46,839 bases of DNA, from assembly GCA_964388455.1 (NCBI GenBank), contig CAYMAN010000018.1:1-46839 (forward strand). Reading direction: 5' to 3'. The notes beneath the pieces were generated by a model, which was not told the DNA's origin, did no database searches, and saw only the letters and a list, made by a program, of their open reading frames with translations. This stretch comes from JBBRWO01 sp964388455 (GTDB lineage: Bacteria > Actinomycetota > Coriobacteriia > Anaerosomatales > JAAXUF01). Below, piece after piece: positions 25,275 through 34,200 of this stretch. The translations under genes were made by a program, and so were the position numbers. Each line of letters begins with the position of its first letter. Positions within the stretch are counted from its first letter, which is position 1.

Positions 25275-26533
25275 GCACGCTCACCGTAGAACACGTTGCA
25301 CGTATCGAAGGTCATGGCACCATCACGGTCGAGGTCGACAACGGCGTCGTGAGCGACATCCGCATGGATATCGTCGAGCCGGCCCGTCTGTTCGAGGCGA
25401 TGGTTGTGGGCCGGCGTTTCGACGAGGCCCCTCTGATCACCAGCCGAATCTGCGGCATCTGCTCGCCAAACCATGCCCTCACGTCGATCAAGGCATTGGA
25501 GTCCGCTCTCGGCATCGAGGTCAGTGAACGCACACGCATGCTGCGCTCACTGATGCTGTACGGATCGTACCTGCAGAATCACGCCACGCACCTGTACCTC
25601 TTCGCTGCGCCCGACTACGTTGGACAGCCAAGCGTGTTCCCGCTCGCCGAGACGCATCCGGATGTGGTCAAGCGTGCGCTCAGCCTGAAGAAGCTGGGTA
25701 ACGAGCTCACCACCGCGATCGGCGGACGACCGGTTCATCCGATCACCGCAGTCATCGGCGGCTTCAGCGCCGAGCCGCATGCACGCGAGGTCGAGGCGCT
25801 CGCGGCGCGCCTTCACCTCGCCGCCACGGACGCTGCCGAGACGGCGGCGCTCTTTGCCAGCTTCACGGTGCCGGAGTTCGCGACAAGCGGCGAGATGCTC
25901 GCGATGCACACCGAGGATGATTACGCCGTCTACGACGGGGATGTGTGTGCGTTGGATGGCGGCTGGTGTCGCCCCGCTGACGAGTATCACGACTTCGTCA
26001 CCGAGACGGTCGTCGCTCACAGCAACGCCAAGCACTCCACAGTGGATGGGCGAACGTTCCTTGTAGGTGCGCTTGCCCGCGTGAACCTCTCGTGGGATCA
26101 GCTGTTGCCCAGTGCACGCCTGATAGCGGCCAAGTCGGGACTGCGACCGGTTTCACGCAACTCGTTCCTGAACAACCTGTCTCAGGCGATCGAGCTGATC
26201 GACGCCGCCGAGCGGTGCGCGCTCTTGTGTGAGCGCATTCTCGAGGACGGCGGCTCAAGCACGCCGGTCGACTTCGCTATCCGCGCCGGCAGTGGGACTG
26301 CGTCGACCGAGGCGCCGCGTGGCACCCTCTACCACACGCTCGCATTGGACGACGACGGACTCATCACTTCCGGAAACGTGATCACTCCCACGGCACAGAA
26401 CCTCGCCAATCTCGAGGCCGACATGCGTCAGTTCGCTCCGACGGTCGCGCATCTTCCGGAGGCGGAGTTCATCCTCGCGATCGAGCAGCTTGTTCGCGCC
26501 TACGACCCGTGCCTTTCTTGCGCGGTTCACTGA
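25271..26533 (+). CDS. hydA: Group 3b [NiFe] hydrogenase large (alpha) subunit, no C-terminal extension
   Basis: A 420-residue catalytic subunit. N-terminal Ni motif SRICGICSPNH gives C61 and C64; C-terminal motif DPCLSCAVH gives C414 and C417. All four are cysteine, unlike the [NiFeSe] enzyme at the left edge. The protein stops right at H420, so there is no peptide for a maturation endopeptidase to remove. The start ATG overlaps the hydD stop. The enzyme should catalyse reversible H2/NAD(P)H exchange in the cytosol, and related forms can reduce sulfur. A terminator follows 20 nt later. Confidence 0.94.
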   Translation: MSTLTVEHVARIEGHGTITVEVDNGVVSDIRMDIVEPARLFEAMVVGRRFDEAPLITSRICGICSPNHALTSIKALESALGIEVSERTRMLRSLMLYGSYLQNHATHLYLFAAPDYVGQPSVFPLAETHPDVVKRALSLKKLGNELTTAIGGRPVHPITAVIGGFSAEPHAREVEALAARLHLAATDAAETAALFASFTVPEFATSGEMLAMHTEDDYAVYDGDVCALDGGWCRPADEYHDFVTETVVAHSNAKHSTVDGRTFLVGALARVNLSWDQLLPSARLIAAKSGLRPVSRNSFLNNLSQAIELIDAAERCALLCERILEDGGSSTPVDFAIRAGSGTASTEAPRGTLYHTLALDDDGLITSGNVITPTAQNLANLEADMRQFAPTVAHLPEAEFILAIEQLVRAYDPCLSCAVH

Positions 26534-26553
26534 TCAATCGCCATGGATCGCTT

Positions 26554-26591
26554 CAAAGAGCCTCGGCCATCTGGTCGGGGCTCTTTGTCTT
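26554..26591 (+). terminator. Rho-independent terminator after hydBGDA
   Basis: CAAAGAGCC (26554-26562) pairs with GGCTCTTTG (26579-26587). Six more inner pairs, two of them G-U, close the loop ATCT, and TCTT follows. Confidence 0.85.
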
Positions 26592-26711
26592 GCAGGGAAA
26601 GGAACGGACAAGTTTCTGGTAGGGCACGGATGTGATGATCGCTGCCCAGCACGGTCCCTCCGCTGCTGCACTGCACGCCGGATGAGGGTGATCACGGAGA
26701 GGCTGGAGACG

Positions 26712-27374
26712 ATGGCACCGAGGCAACCAGGAACAACGGCGGGTTCTCGCGAGGTCGTTTTATCGGGTGGGGCGGATCGGCTGAGTGATGAGGGGTTGCT
26801 CGCGGTCCTCATCGGCGACGTTCGCGATAGGGGTGCGAGAGCACTGCTTGATGAACACCCGATCCCGGATGGACTCTGGCGAGTATGTGCAGAAGACCTT
26901 GTCGCGCTGGAGGGAGTGGGGCCGGCGGCGGCAGCCCGAGTACTCGCGTGTCTCGAGATATCCAGGCGAGCAGCAGGATGGCGCTCGTCGCGAAGGCCGA
27001 GCGTGAGCACCCCCGAAGACGTTGTCGAGCTGTGTGGCACGCAGTTCAGAGGGCTGGATCGTGAACACTTCTGGGCGCTTGCGCTCAACACCAAGAATCA
27101 ACTGCTCAAGATGGTCGAGGTCTCGATCGGATCTCTCAACGCATCGATCGTACATCCGCGCGAGCTGTTCAAAGACGCCGTCAAAGTCTCTGCTGCATCG
27201 ATGGTGGTGGTTCACAACCATCCGAGTGGGGACCCGACGCCTTCGGGCGCTGACATTCAGCTCACCCGGAGGCTTGTCAAAGCGGGTGATGTCCTTGGAA
27301 TCGAGGTTCTCGACCACGTGATCATCGGCGACGGGGGAGAGCACTCGAGTCTTCGCGACCTTGGACTGATGTGA
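26712..27374 (+). CDS. radC: RadC family JAB/MPN-domain protein
   Basis: About 220 residues. An N-terminal helix-hairpin-helix-like region (LEGVGPAAAARVLACLEI) is followed by a RadC JAB1/MPN domain with the zinc motif VVHNHPSGDPTPSGAD and a glutamate upstream. The early part is divergent: the usual RPRExLL segment reads PGTTAGSREVVLSGG. The precise start is unsure. ATG at 26712 gives the family's usual length with GGAG close upstream; ATG at 26682 is the alternative. Despite the name, a DNA-repair role is not firmly established. It stands alone between the hydrogenase terminator and mreB. Confidence 0.88.
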   Translation: MAPRQPGTTAGSREVVLSGGADRLSDEGLLAVLIGDVRDRGARALLDEHPIPDGLWRVCAEDLVALEGVGPAAAARVLACLEISRRAAGWRSSRRPSVSTPEDVVELCGTQFRGLDREHFWALALNTKNQLLKMVEVSIGSLNASIVHPRELFKDAVKVSAASMVVVHNHPSGDPTPSGADIQLTRRLVKAGDVLGIEVLDHVIIGDGGEHSSLRDLGLM

Positions 27375-27527
27375 GAGCCCTGACGTGGGCCGTTGTGTGC
27401 TCCGCTTCGCACAACAAGACAGCAACAGGGCGGCGCCCGTCCGGTTGTCGGGGAGCCCTATGGTAGACTGCGCCTACGTGCACCACGATCGATCCGGACG
27501 AGTACCGTCCTGGGTCTGTCTTAGTAT

Positions 27528-27548
27528 GTGGGCAGGTGTTCTGCCCAC
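27528..27548 (+). repeat. Perfect 8-bp hairpin in the mreB leader
   Basis: GTGGGCAG-GTGTT-CTGCCCAC lies 44 nt upstream of the mreB GTG, directly after a TAGTAT that could be a -10 box but has no good -35. There is no U-run, so a role in mRNA stability or translation is more likely than termination. Confidence 0.45.
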
Positions 27549-27591
27549 TGCGGTGCGCGCGATGCCGATCATTGAGCGAAAAGGAGCGACC

Positions 27592-28632
27592 GTGTCGCTT
27601 GTGGATATGTTCTTCAACTCGTGGGGCGGCGACATGGCCGTCGACCTCGGGACAGCAAACACCCTGGTCTCCGTTCGTGGCCGAGGGATCGTGCTCAGCG
27701 AACCGTCAGTGGTCGCCATCGAGCGCGATTCAAAGCGAGTTCTTGCGGTGGGTGTGGAAGCCAAGCGCATGCTTGGTCGCACCCCCAACAGCATCATCGC
27801 GATTCGACCGCTGAAAGACGGCGTCATCGCCGACTTCGAGGTCACCGAGGCGATGCTTCGATACTTCATCAACAAGACGCGTGTGAAGCGTTTCCCCTGG
27901 CAGCCCAAGCCGCGCGTCGTCGTCTGTGTGCCGTCGGGCGTCACCGAGGTCGAGAAGCGAGCGGTGTTCGAGGCAACGATGTCGGCCGGAGCTCGTCAGG
28001 CGTTCCTGATCGAGGAGCCGATGGCCGCGGCGATCGGCGCCGGTCTTCCTATCCAGGAGCCGACCGGTTCGATGGTCGTCGACATCGGCGGTGGCACCAC
28101 GGAAGTCGCAGTCATCTCTCTGGGCGGCATCGTCGTATCGCAGTCGATCCGCATCGCGGGCGACGAGTTCGACGAGGCCATCATCCAGCACGTCAAGCGC
28201 GTCTATAACGTCCTCATCGGTGAGCGCACGGCTGAGGAGATCAAGTTCGAGATCGGTTCAGCATGGCCGATGCTCGAGGAAGTCGACGTGGAGGTTCGTG
28301 GCCGCGACCTCGTGACGGGTCTTCCGCGCACGATAACCATGGAGTCCGAGGAGATCCGCGAGGCCGTTGAAGAGCCCACGGCAGCCATTGTGATGGCGGT
28401 CAAGGGCACTCTCGAGCAGACTCCTCCCGAGCTCGCCAGCGACCTGATGGAGTACGGCATCGTACTTACCGGTGGCGGCGCGCTGCTCAAGGGTCTGGAT
28501 GAGCGACTCCGACATGAGACCGGCATGCCGGTTCACGTTTCAGACAGCGCCCTGACCAACGTATGCGACGGCTCCGCCCAGGCGCTCGAAGAGATCGACG
28601 CTCTCAAGAAGGTGCTGCAAGGCGGGCGGTAA
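27592..28632 (+). CDS. mreB: Rod shape-determining protein MreB
   Basis: A 346-residue bacterial actin. Phosphate loops AVDLGTANTLV and VVDIGGGTTEVAVISLGG and the adenosine motif LTGGGALLKGL are all visible. It forms membrane-bound filaments that guide lateral wall synthesis. GTG at 27592 has AAAAGGAG 5 nt before it and gives the standard length; the longer ORF from 27385 adds unrelated sequence. First gene of mreB-mreC-mreD-mrdA-rodA, indicating a rod-shaped cell. Confidence 0.96.
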   Translation: MSLVDMFFNSWGGDMAVDLGTANTLVSVRGRGIVLSEPSVVAIERDSKRVLAVGVEAKRMLGRTPNSIIAIRPLKDGVIADFEVTEAMLRYFINKTRVKRFPWQPKPRVVVCVPSGVTEVEKRAVFEATMSAGARQAFLIEEPMAAAIGAGLPIQEPTGSMVVDIGGGTTEVAVISLGGIVVSQSIRIAGDEFDEAIIQHVKRVYNVLIGERTAEEIKFEIGSAWPMLEEVDVEVRGRDLVTGLPRTITMESEEIREAVEEPTAAIVMAVKGTLEQTPPELASDLMEYGIVLTGGGALLKGLDERLRHETGMPVHVSDSALTNVCDGSAQALEEIDALKKVLQGGR

Positions 28633-28652
28633 GCCTCGCCTTGTAGGCAGCG

Positions 28653-29510
28653 ATGAAGCTACCACAGCCTGAAAAGTCCTCGGCCAGTGTAGGCCTCCTC
28701 ATCGTGCTGGTCGTGCTCGCACTGTCGATCACCACGGTGTGGTTTCGCGAGGGTGCTACCGGTCCGATTCACAGAGTCCGTCTCGGAATGCTGGCGGTCT
28801 CCTCGCCGATCCAGGCTGCTGGTGAGGTTGTGACGCGACCCGTTAGAGGATTCATCGCATGGTCCTCGGACTTGGGTGTCTCCCGCAGCCAGCTCGAGGC
28901 GCTGCGCGCCCAGAATATCGAGTTGCGTCGACGGGTGTCCACGCTGGAGGAAGCGCGGCTGGAGAACATTAGACTCAAGCGCCTCGCAGGGTTCACTCAG
29001 GCGTCCAACACCAAGACCGTTGGGGCACGCGTCATCGGTCGGCCCACCAACCAGTGGGAGGGCGTCATCACTATCGACCGCGGTACCGAGGACGGTGTCG
29101 CCGCGGGTATGCCCGTGGTCGGGGCACAGGGCCTCCTCGGGCAGACGGTGGGTGTAACCAAACGTGCCGCCAGAGTCCGCCTGATCACGGACCCGCAGTC
29201 AGGCGTCGCTTCGATGGTGCAGTCGACCCGAGCCGAGGGCGTCGTGCGCGGATCCATCGAGGGCAAGCTCTCGATGGACTTCGTCAGCGCCGAGACCACT
29301 GTCCGGGCCGGTGACATTGTCATCAGTTCAGGCATGGGCGGCGTCTACCCCAAGGGCCTCATCGTTGGAGAGGTGACTCGCGTGCGCAGTTCACCTTCAG
29401 CGTTGTATCAGGACATCGAAGTCACCCCGTCCGGTGGGCCGTCCGGTCTCGAAGAGGTGCTGGTTCTTGTGAGCATCCCCGCGACTGCCGATGTGGGGGG
29501 TGGTGAATGA
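28653..29510 (+). CDS. mreC: Rod shape-determining protein MreC
   Basis: A 285-residue bitopic membrane protein. A short basic N-terminus is followed by one transmembrane helix (VGLLIVLVVLALSITTVWF). A coiled coil covers about 80-115 (LEALRAQNIELRRRVSTLEEARLENIRL). The beta-rich extracytoplasmic MreC domain follows (ARVIGRPTNQWEGVITIDRG and later QGLLGQTVGV). It links MreB to the PBP2-RodA synthase. Its TGA overlaps the mreD ATG. Confidence 0.95.
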   Translation: MKLPQPEKSSASVGLLIVLVVLALSITTVWFREGATGPIHRVRLGMLAVSSPIQAAGEVVTRPVRGFIAWSSDLGVSRSQLEALRAQNIELRRRVSTLEEARLENIRLKRLAGFTQASNTKTVGARVIGRPTNQWEGVITIDRGTEDGVAAGMPVVGAQGLLGQTVGVTKRAARVRLITDPQSGVASMVQSTRAEGVVRGSIEGKLSMDFVSAETTVRAGDIVISSGMGGVYPKGLIVGEVTRVRSSPSALYQDIEVTPSGGPSGLEEVLVLVSIPATADVGGGE

Positions 29511-30022
29511 TGCGTCGATTTCTTCCGACGGTTGCAGCGCTCTTCGTCGCCACACTGCTCCAGGCAGGCCTTGCTCCCTACTTGGCGATTGGGGGCGTGG
29601 TACCAAACTTCATGCTGCTCGTCGTGGTCACCCTCGCACTTGTGGAGGGACCGGGCGCGGGCGCGACGGTCGGCTTCACCGCTGGGCTCATCTTCGAGCT
29701 GCTCGGTACAGGACCCGTCGGTCCGATGATTCTCGTTCTCACGCTCACGGGTTACATAGCCGGCCTCATGCACGAGCAGATGTTCGCGGAAGGCTGGCTC
29801 CTGCCACTCACCGTTCTCGCCATAGCATCACTGGGGGCTGAGGTCGCATACGGCCTGATTCTCAATCTGCTCGGCGCGGGCGGTCCGTTCTTGGTCACAT
29901 TTGCCACCAAGATGCTTCCTGGGGCGCTCTACAACATCGCGCTGGCACTCATGATCTATCCGTGGTTGGCGCGGTTCTTGCGCGTTGACCGCCCAATGAC
30001 CACGTTCCGCCGACTGGCGTAG
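29507..30022 (+). CDS. mreD: Rod shape-determining protein MreD
   Basis: A 171-residue integral membrane protein with about five hydrophobic helices. The family pattern is clear from the early TLLQAGLAPYLAIGGVVPNF and the later GFTAGLIFELLGTGPVG. It is coupled to mreC by an ATGA overlap and followed by the PBP2 gene. Confidence 0.92.
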   Translation: MMRRFLPTVAALFVATLLQAGLAPYLAIGGVVPNFMLLVVVTLALVEGPGAGATVGFTAGLIFELLGTGPVGPMILVLTLTGYIAGLMHEQMFAEGWLLPLTVLAIASLGAEVAYGLILNLLGAGGPFLVTFATKMLPGALYNIALALMIYPWLARFLRVDRPMTTFRRLA

Positions 30023-30089
30023 CGCAGCTCTTTGCGCTGTCGCTTGTCTGCGCAAGCAACCCGACCCCGTATCGACTGGGAGTAGTCAC

Positions 30090-31949
30090 CTGTCTGGATT
30101 CCGCCAACAGCTTCGCCCCCGGTATGCGGCTCTTGGCCTCATCTTCCTCGGCGTGCTCTTGTTGCTGCTGGCTCGCCTCTGGACGATGCAGGTGCTGTAC
30201 GGCGCTGCGTTCGCATCCCAGGCCGACGAGAACCGTGTCCGAGAGGTGACCACCGTTGCCCCGCGTGGACGTATTCTCGATCGAAAGGGTCGCGAGCTGG
30301 TGACCAACCGGCCGACGATGGCAGTTGTTGCGGACCGGTCGGTGCTTGAGGACCCATTGCTGCTCAATCGACTCTCGGCGCTCCTCTCGATGCCCGTCGC
30401 TGACATCAAGCTGAAGGTTTCGAGCGTTCGCGAGGCCGCGCTTGCGCCACGCACGGTGATGATCGACGTCCCCAAGGAGACGGTGGCGTACCTGTCTGAG
30501 CACTCGAGCCAGTTCCCGGGCGTCGAGGTGCAGGTGCAGGCGGTGCGCGACTACCCGCAGGGAGCTCTTGCTGCTCACGTCATCGGCTACACCGGAGAAG
30601 TGTCGGAGAGCGATCTTAAAGGCACCGGCGGAACCGGATACACATACGGCGACATTGTCGGCAAGGCGGGCGCCGAGGCGCAGTTCGAGCAGGTGCTCCA
30701 AGGTGATCGTGGTCGTCGCCTCATCGAGGTTGACGCCTCTGGCCGGGCTCGACGTGTCATCCAGGACACGGAAGCGGTTGCGGGCCGAGACGTCGTGCTC
30801 ACCATCGACAGCAAGGTCCAGAAGGTCACCGAAAAGGCACTGGCACAGGCCATGAGCGACGCTCACAAGCAGGACTTCCCCAACGCGAAGGGCGGTGCCG
30901 CGGTCGCGGTCGACATCAAGACCGGTGAAGTGCTCGCGATGGCGAGTCTGCCAACGTACGACCCGGAGGTCTTCCTGGGCGGAATCTCTAAGAAGAACTG
31001 GGCCAAACTGACTGCGAAGAAGTCCGAGTTTCCACTCACCAACCGCGCAATCATGGGTCAGTACCCTGCGGCTTCGACGTACAAGGCCGTGACTGGACTA
31101 GCAGGTCTTGAGTACGGATTCACCAGTCCCGGGGCGGGTTACGACTGTCAGGGCAGGTGGGTCGGTATGGGCGAGCAGTGGGAGAAGTACTGCTGGAACC
31201 GCACCGGTCATGGATATGAATCGTTCATGGATGGAATCCAGGACTCCTGTGACATTGTGTTCTACGAGATCGGATATCGCTTCTACAAGGACAAGGGCGA
31301 GAAGCTTCAGAAGTTCTCGCGTAGGTTCGGCTTTGGCGCAAAGAGCGGCATCGACCTGCCGGGTGAGGCTGAGGGTCGCGTACCAGACGCGGCGTGGAAG
31401 GCCGCATACAACGAGAACTATCCGGAGTACCGACAGTGGCTGCCGGGTGACACCGTCAACATGGTGATCGGACAGGGCGACATCCTCGTCACCCCGCTGC
31501 AGATCGCGAACGCCTACGCGGGCATCGCCAATGGCGGCAAGATCATGGAACCCCATGTGATGAAGCAGGTGCTCGGGCAGGACGGCAAGCCCGTGCTCAA
31601 GGCCAGGAAGACGGTCGCCTTCGACACGAAGACCAGCAAGCGCAACCTCGACACCATGGAGACCGCTCTCGTCAGTGTCACGGAGTCCGGTGGTACCGGG
31701 GCCGGAGCATTCCGAGGGTTCCCTGTCCGCGTTGCGGGCAAGACGGGCACGGCACAAGTGGCGGGCAAAGACGACTACGCATGGTTCGTCGGCTACGCTC
31801 CCGCCAACAACCCCCGGTACTGTGTTGTCGTCACTGTTGAACAAGGCGGGCACGGCGGTTCGGTCGCCGGCCCTGCTGCTCGCCAGATTCTTAGTGCGCT
31901 CCTGGATCTGCCTGTAGAGCACGTGACCGCCAGCGATGCGTCGAGGTGA
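30090..31949 (+). CDS. mrdA: Penicillin-binding protein 2 (peptidoglycan transpeptidase), probable CTG start
   Basis: A 619-residue class B PBP of the elongasome. The N-terminal basic segment and membrane helix (LGLIFLGVLLLLLARLW) are followed by the PBP dimer domain. The transpeptidase domain has SxxK as STYK (S329-K332), the second motif SCD, and KTG in AGKTGTAQVAG. No ATG, GTG or TTG starts the full protein. GTG at 30153 would cut the basic N-terminus and lacks a ribosome site. CTG at 30090 is preceded by GGGAG with 7-nt spacing and yields the expected FRQQLRPRY cytoplasmic end, so it is proposed as the start. Confidence 0.9.
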   Translation: MSGFRQQLRPRYAALGLIFLGVLLLLLARLWTMQVLYGAAFASQADENRVREVTTVAPRGRILDRKGRELVTNRPTMAVVADRSVLEDPLLLNRLSALLSMPVADIKLKVSSVREAALAPRTVMIDVPKETVAYLSEHSSQFPGVEVQVQAVRDYPQGALAAHVIGYTGEVSESDLKGTGGTGYTYGDIVGKAGAEAQFEQVLQGDRGRRLIEVDASGRARRVIQDTEAVAGRDVVLTIDSKVQKVTEKALAQAMSDAHKQDFPNAKGGAAVAVDIKTGEVLAMASLPTYDPEVFLGGISKKNWAKLTAKKSEFPLTNRAIMGQYPAASTYKAVTGLAGLEYGFTSPGAGYDCQGRWVGMGEQWEKYCWNRTGHGYESFMDGIQDSCDIVFYEIGYRFYKDKGEKLQKFSRRFGFGAKSGIDLPGEAEGRVPDAAWKAAYNENYPEYRQWLPGDTVNMVIGQGDILVTPLQIANAYAGIANGGKIMEPHVMKQVLGQDGKPVLKARKTVAFDTKTSKRNLDTMETALVSVTESGGTGAGAFRGFPVRVAGKTGTAQVAGKDDYAWFVGYAPANNPRYCVVVTVEQGGHGGSVAGPAARQILSALLDLPVEHVTASDASR

Positions 31950-31953
31950 CCTG

Positions 31954-33177
31954 GTGAACGAGCGCAGCAGACTCTGGTTCGTCAACTGGCCCCTGGTAGG
32001 CATTGTGCTGCTTCTTGCCGTCTACGGCAGTGTCATGGTGCAGTCGGCGACTTCCGGCATGAGTGCGGGTCCGGCACTGTTCAAACGCCACCTGTTCGGC
32101 CTCGCGCTCGGGATGATCCCGCTCGTCGTCGCGTGGACGTTCGACTATCGAAAATTGCGGGGTTGGGTTGGACCGCTGATTCTCTTCGTGGCGTTCCTCA
32201 TCATATCGCCGCAGATTCCAGGTCTCGGGTCGACCGCCAAGGGTGCGACGTCATGGCTTTCAATCGGTGGTTTTCGGCTCTTTCAGCCTTCTGAGCCCGC
32301 CAAGCTCGTAACCATCGTGATCATGGCCTCGGTCATCGCCGGGTACAAGGGTAGGATCAGTGAAGCCAGGGATGTGACCAAGGTCCTGGGCATACTCATG
32401 ATTCCTCTCGGACTCATACTTTTGCAGCCTGACCTTGGTACCGGCATGGTGTTCGTCGCGATCACCGCTGGCATGTTGCTGATCGGCGGACTGGACGTGA
32501 AGTGGTTCGTGATACTCGGACTCACCGGGGTATTGCTCGTCGGGGCGCTTTTCGGGCTGAACAACGGTCTGAACCGTGCCCTGAACCGGGGAGACTACGA
32601 TCCGGCGTACATCGCAGCGAAGGCCAGCGGCAGTCAGGCGGCGCTCGACGAACTCACGGATTCGAGTGTACTGATCAAGCGTTATCAGATGAACAGGTTG
32701 CTCGTTTTCCTCGATCCGGAGCGCGATCCCAGGGGTGCCGGCTACAACCTCGAGCAGTCCAAGATCGCCATCGGTTCGGGCGAGCTGACCGGCAAGGGGC
32801 TTGGTTCCGGCACGCAGTCGAACCTGCGGTTCCTGCCGGAGCCGCACACCGACTTCATCTTCTCGGTTACGGGCGAAGAGGTCGGGTTTCTCGGCTCGGT
32901 ACTGCTGCTGGGACTGTATCTCGCGCTCCTGGTGACATCGCTTGAGATCGCGGCACAGGCGCGCGATCTGTTCGGTTCACTGATCGTTGCGGGCGTCATC
33001 AGCATGTGGACGTTTCAGATTCTCGAAAACATCGGAATGACCATCGGACTGATGCCCATCACGGGCATTCCGCTGCCGTTCATGAGCTTTGGTTCGTCGT
33101 TCATGGTCACCAACATGATGGCTGTGGGTATGCTTCTGTCCGTATGGACGCGTCGCCAAGGCGTCGCCGGAATCTAG
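31954..33177 (+). CDS. rodA: Peptidoglycan polymerase RodA (SEDS family)
   Basis: A 407-residue SEDS glycosyltransferase with about ten membrane helices. Conserved pieces are the GSTAKGATSWLSIGGFRLFQPSEPAKL block and the extracellular-loop Asp region, FLDPERDPRGAGYNLEQSKIA. The C-terminal signature MPITGIPLPFMSFGSSF is intact. It partners with PBP2. GTG at 31954 follows GAGGTG by 5 nt; ATG at 31936 would overlap the PBP2 gene and has no site. Confidence 0.94.
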   Translation: MNERSRLWFVNWPLVGIVLLLAVYGSVMVQSATSGMSAGPALFKRHLFGLALGMIPLVVAWTFDYRKLRGWVGPLILFVAFLIISPQIPGLGSTAKGATSWLSIGGFRLFQPSEPAKLVTIVIMASVIAGYKGRISEARDVTKVLGILMIPLGLILLQPDLGTGMVFVAITAGMLLIGGLDVKWFVILGLTGVLLVGALFGLNNGLNRALNRGDYDPAYIAAKASGSQAALDELTDSSVLIKRYQMNRLLVFLDPERDPRGAGYNLEQSKIAIGSGELTGKGLGSGTQSNLRFLPEPHTDFIFSVTGEEVGFLGSVLLLGLYLALLVTSLEIAAQARDLFGSLIVAGVISMWTFQILENIGMTIGLMPITGIPLPFMSFGSSFMVTNMMAVGMLLSVWTRRQGVAGI

Positions 33178-33192
33178 GTCGAAGGGATCGCA

Positions 33193-34200
33193 ATGAGACT
33201 ACCGCTCGATCTACGCGACATAATGGCTTCAGGTTCGACGCTCGCCGAGGAGCGTACTCGGCCGGTTCGGATAGCGGTTTTCGTCGATGTCGATGCACCT
33301 GACACGCTGGTCGAAGCCATCCGAGAGGCGCTGCGCCCCCAGACCGGCAGCGCGCGCCTCCATGTCGAGGTGGTCGGACCCGGTGACACCTTGCTCGTGG
33401 ACCCTGCGACCGATGCGGTCGTGGCGTTGTGTGGGGCAGGGGCGAGCCTGCTCGAGTCGCTCAGGCGTGCACGTGATGTGGGCGTGCCGACAGCGGTGCT
33501 CGCGCTCGGCCAGGCGACCGACGACGTGTCGCGCCGCTTCGAGCACCCGCTCCTCGATACCTTCGCTGCAGCGGAGCCCGAAGAGCTCATTCCTCGTCTC
33601 GGGGCGTGGTTCGTGGACCGTCTCGGTGGCAAGCGTATCGCTCTCGCTGCCAACTTCGCGTTCATGCGCAAGGCCGTTGCGGCCGAGTCGATCAAGTCGA
33701 CGGCGTTCCAAAACGGCGTCATCGGCGGGGTCGTCATCATTCCCGGCGCTGACATGCCGCTGATGACCGCGAACCAGGCCAAGATGGTGATGCAGATCGC
33801 GGCCGCGTACGGCGAGCCGCTTGGTGCCGAGCGTGTTCGCGAGCTAGCCGCGGTTCTCGGTGGGGCGTTCGTGCTGCGCACTGTGGCTCGACAGGCTCTG
33901 GCGTTCGTTCCGGGGTTCGGCTGGGCGGTCAAAGCCGCCATCGGCTACTCGGGGACGCTCGCGATGGGATATGCGGCCGTGGAGTACTTCGAGAGCGGTG
34001 CGGACCTGTCCGGACTCGCCGGCAAGCTACGAGACGTCCGCGATCGCGCAGTTGAGACGGCACGTGCCAAACGACTAACCGGAGCCCGTGAAGACGCGCC
34101 GATTCCGGCGCATGCGTACGTGATCGCAGGGCACCCTGATGCAGCCGTCAACACTGAGGTCGCCGTGCGTGCGGATGACGGGCAGGTCTCGGACTCGTGA
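33193..34200 (+). CDS. DUF697 family protein
   Basis: A 335-residue protein of unknown function. The N-terminal 150 residues look like a degenerate P-loop-type alpha/beta domain without a Walker motif (VVALCGAGASLLESLRRARDVG). The C-terminal DUF697 part has ANQAKMVMQIAAAYGEPLG and FVPGFGWAVKAAIGYSGTLAMG, with hydrophobic hairpins that may insert in the membrane. It sits between rodA and the radical-SAM gene and is coupled to the latter by GTGA. This position within a cell-shape operon suggests, without proving, an envelope-related role. Confidence 0.78.
   Translation: MRLPLDLRDIMASGSTLAEERTRPVRIAVFVDVDAPDTLVEAIREALRPQTGSARLHVEVVGPGDTLLVDPATDAVVALCGAGASLLESLRRARDVGVPTAVLALGQATDDVSRRFEHPLLDTFAAAEPEELIPRLGAWFVDRLGGKRIALAANFAFMRKAVAAESIKSTAFQNGVIGGVVIIPGADMPLMTANQAKMVMQIAAAYGEPLGAERVRELAAVLGGAFVLRTVARQALAFVPGFGWAVKAAIGYSGTLAMGYAAVEYFESGADLSGLAGKLRDVRDRAVETARAKRLTGAREDAPIPAHAYVIAGHPDAAVNTEVAVRADDGQVSDS

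Noticed and set aside
26531..26533. Possible selenocysteine at the TGA ending hydA
   Set aside because: The motif DPCLSCAVH is already complete with cysteines, and a terminator hairpin begins 20 nt later.
30153..31949. GTG at 30153 as PBP2 start
   Set aside because: It would start inside the membrane helix without basic residues and has no ribosome-binding site.
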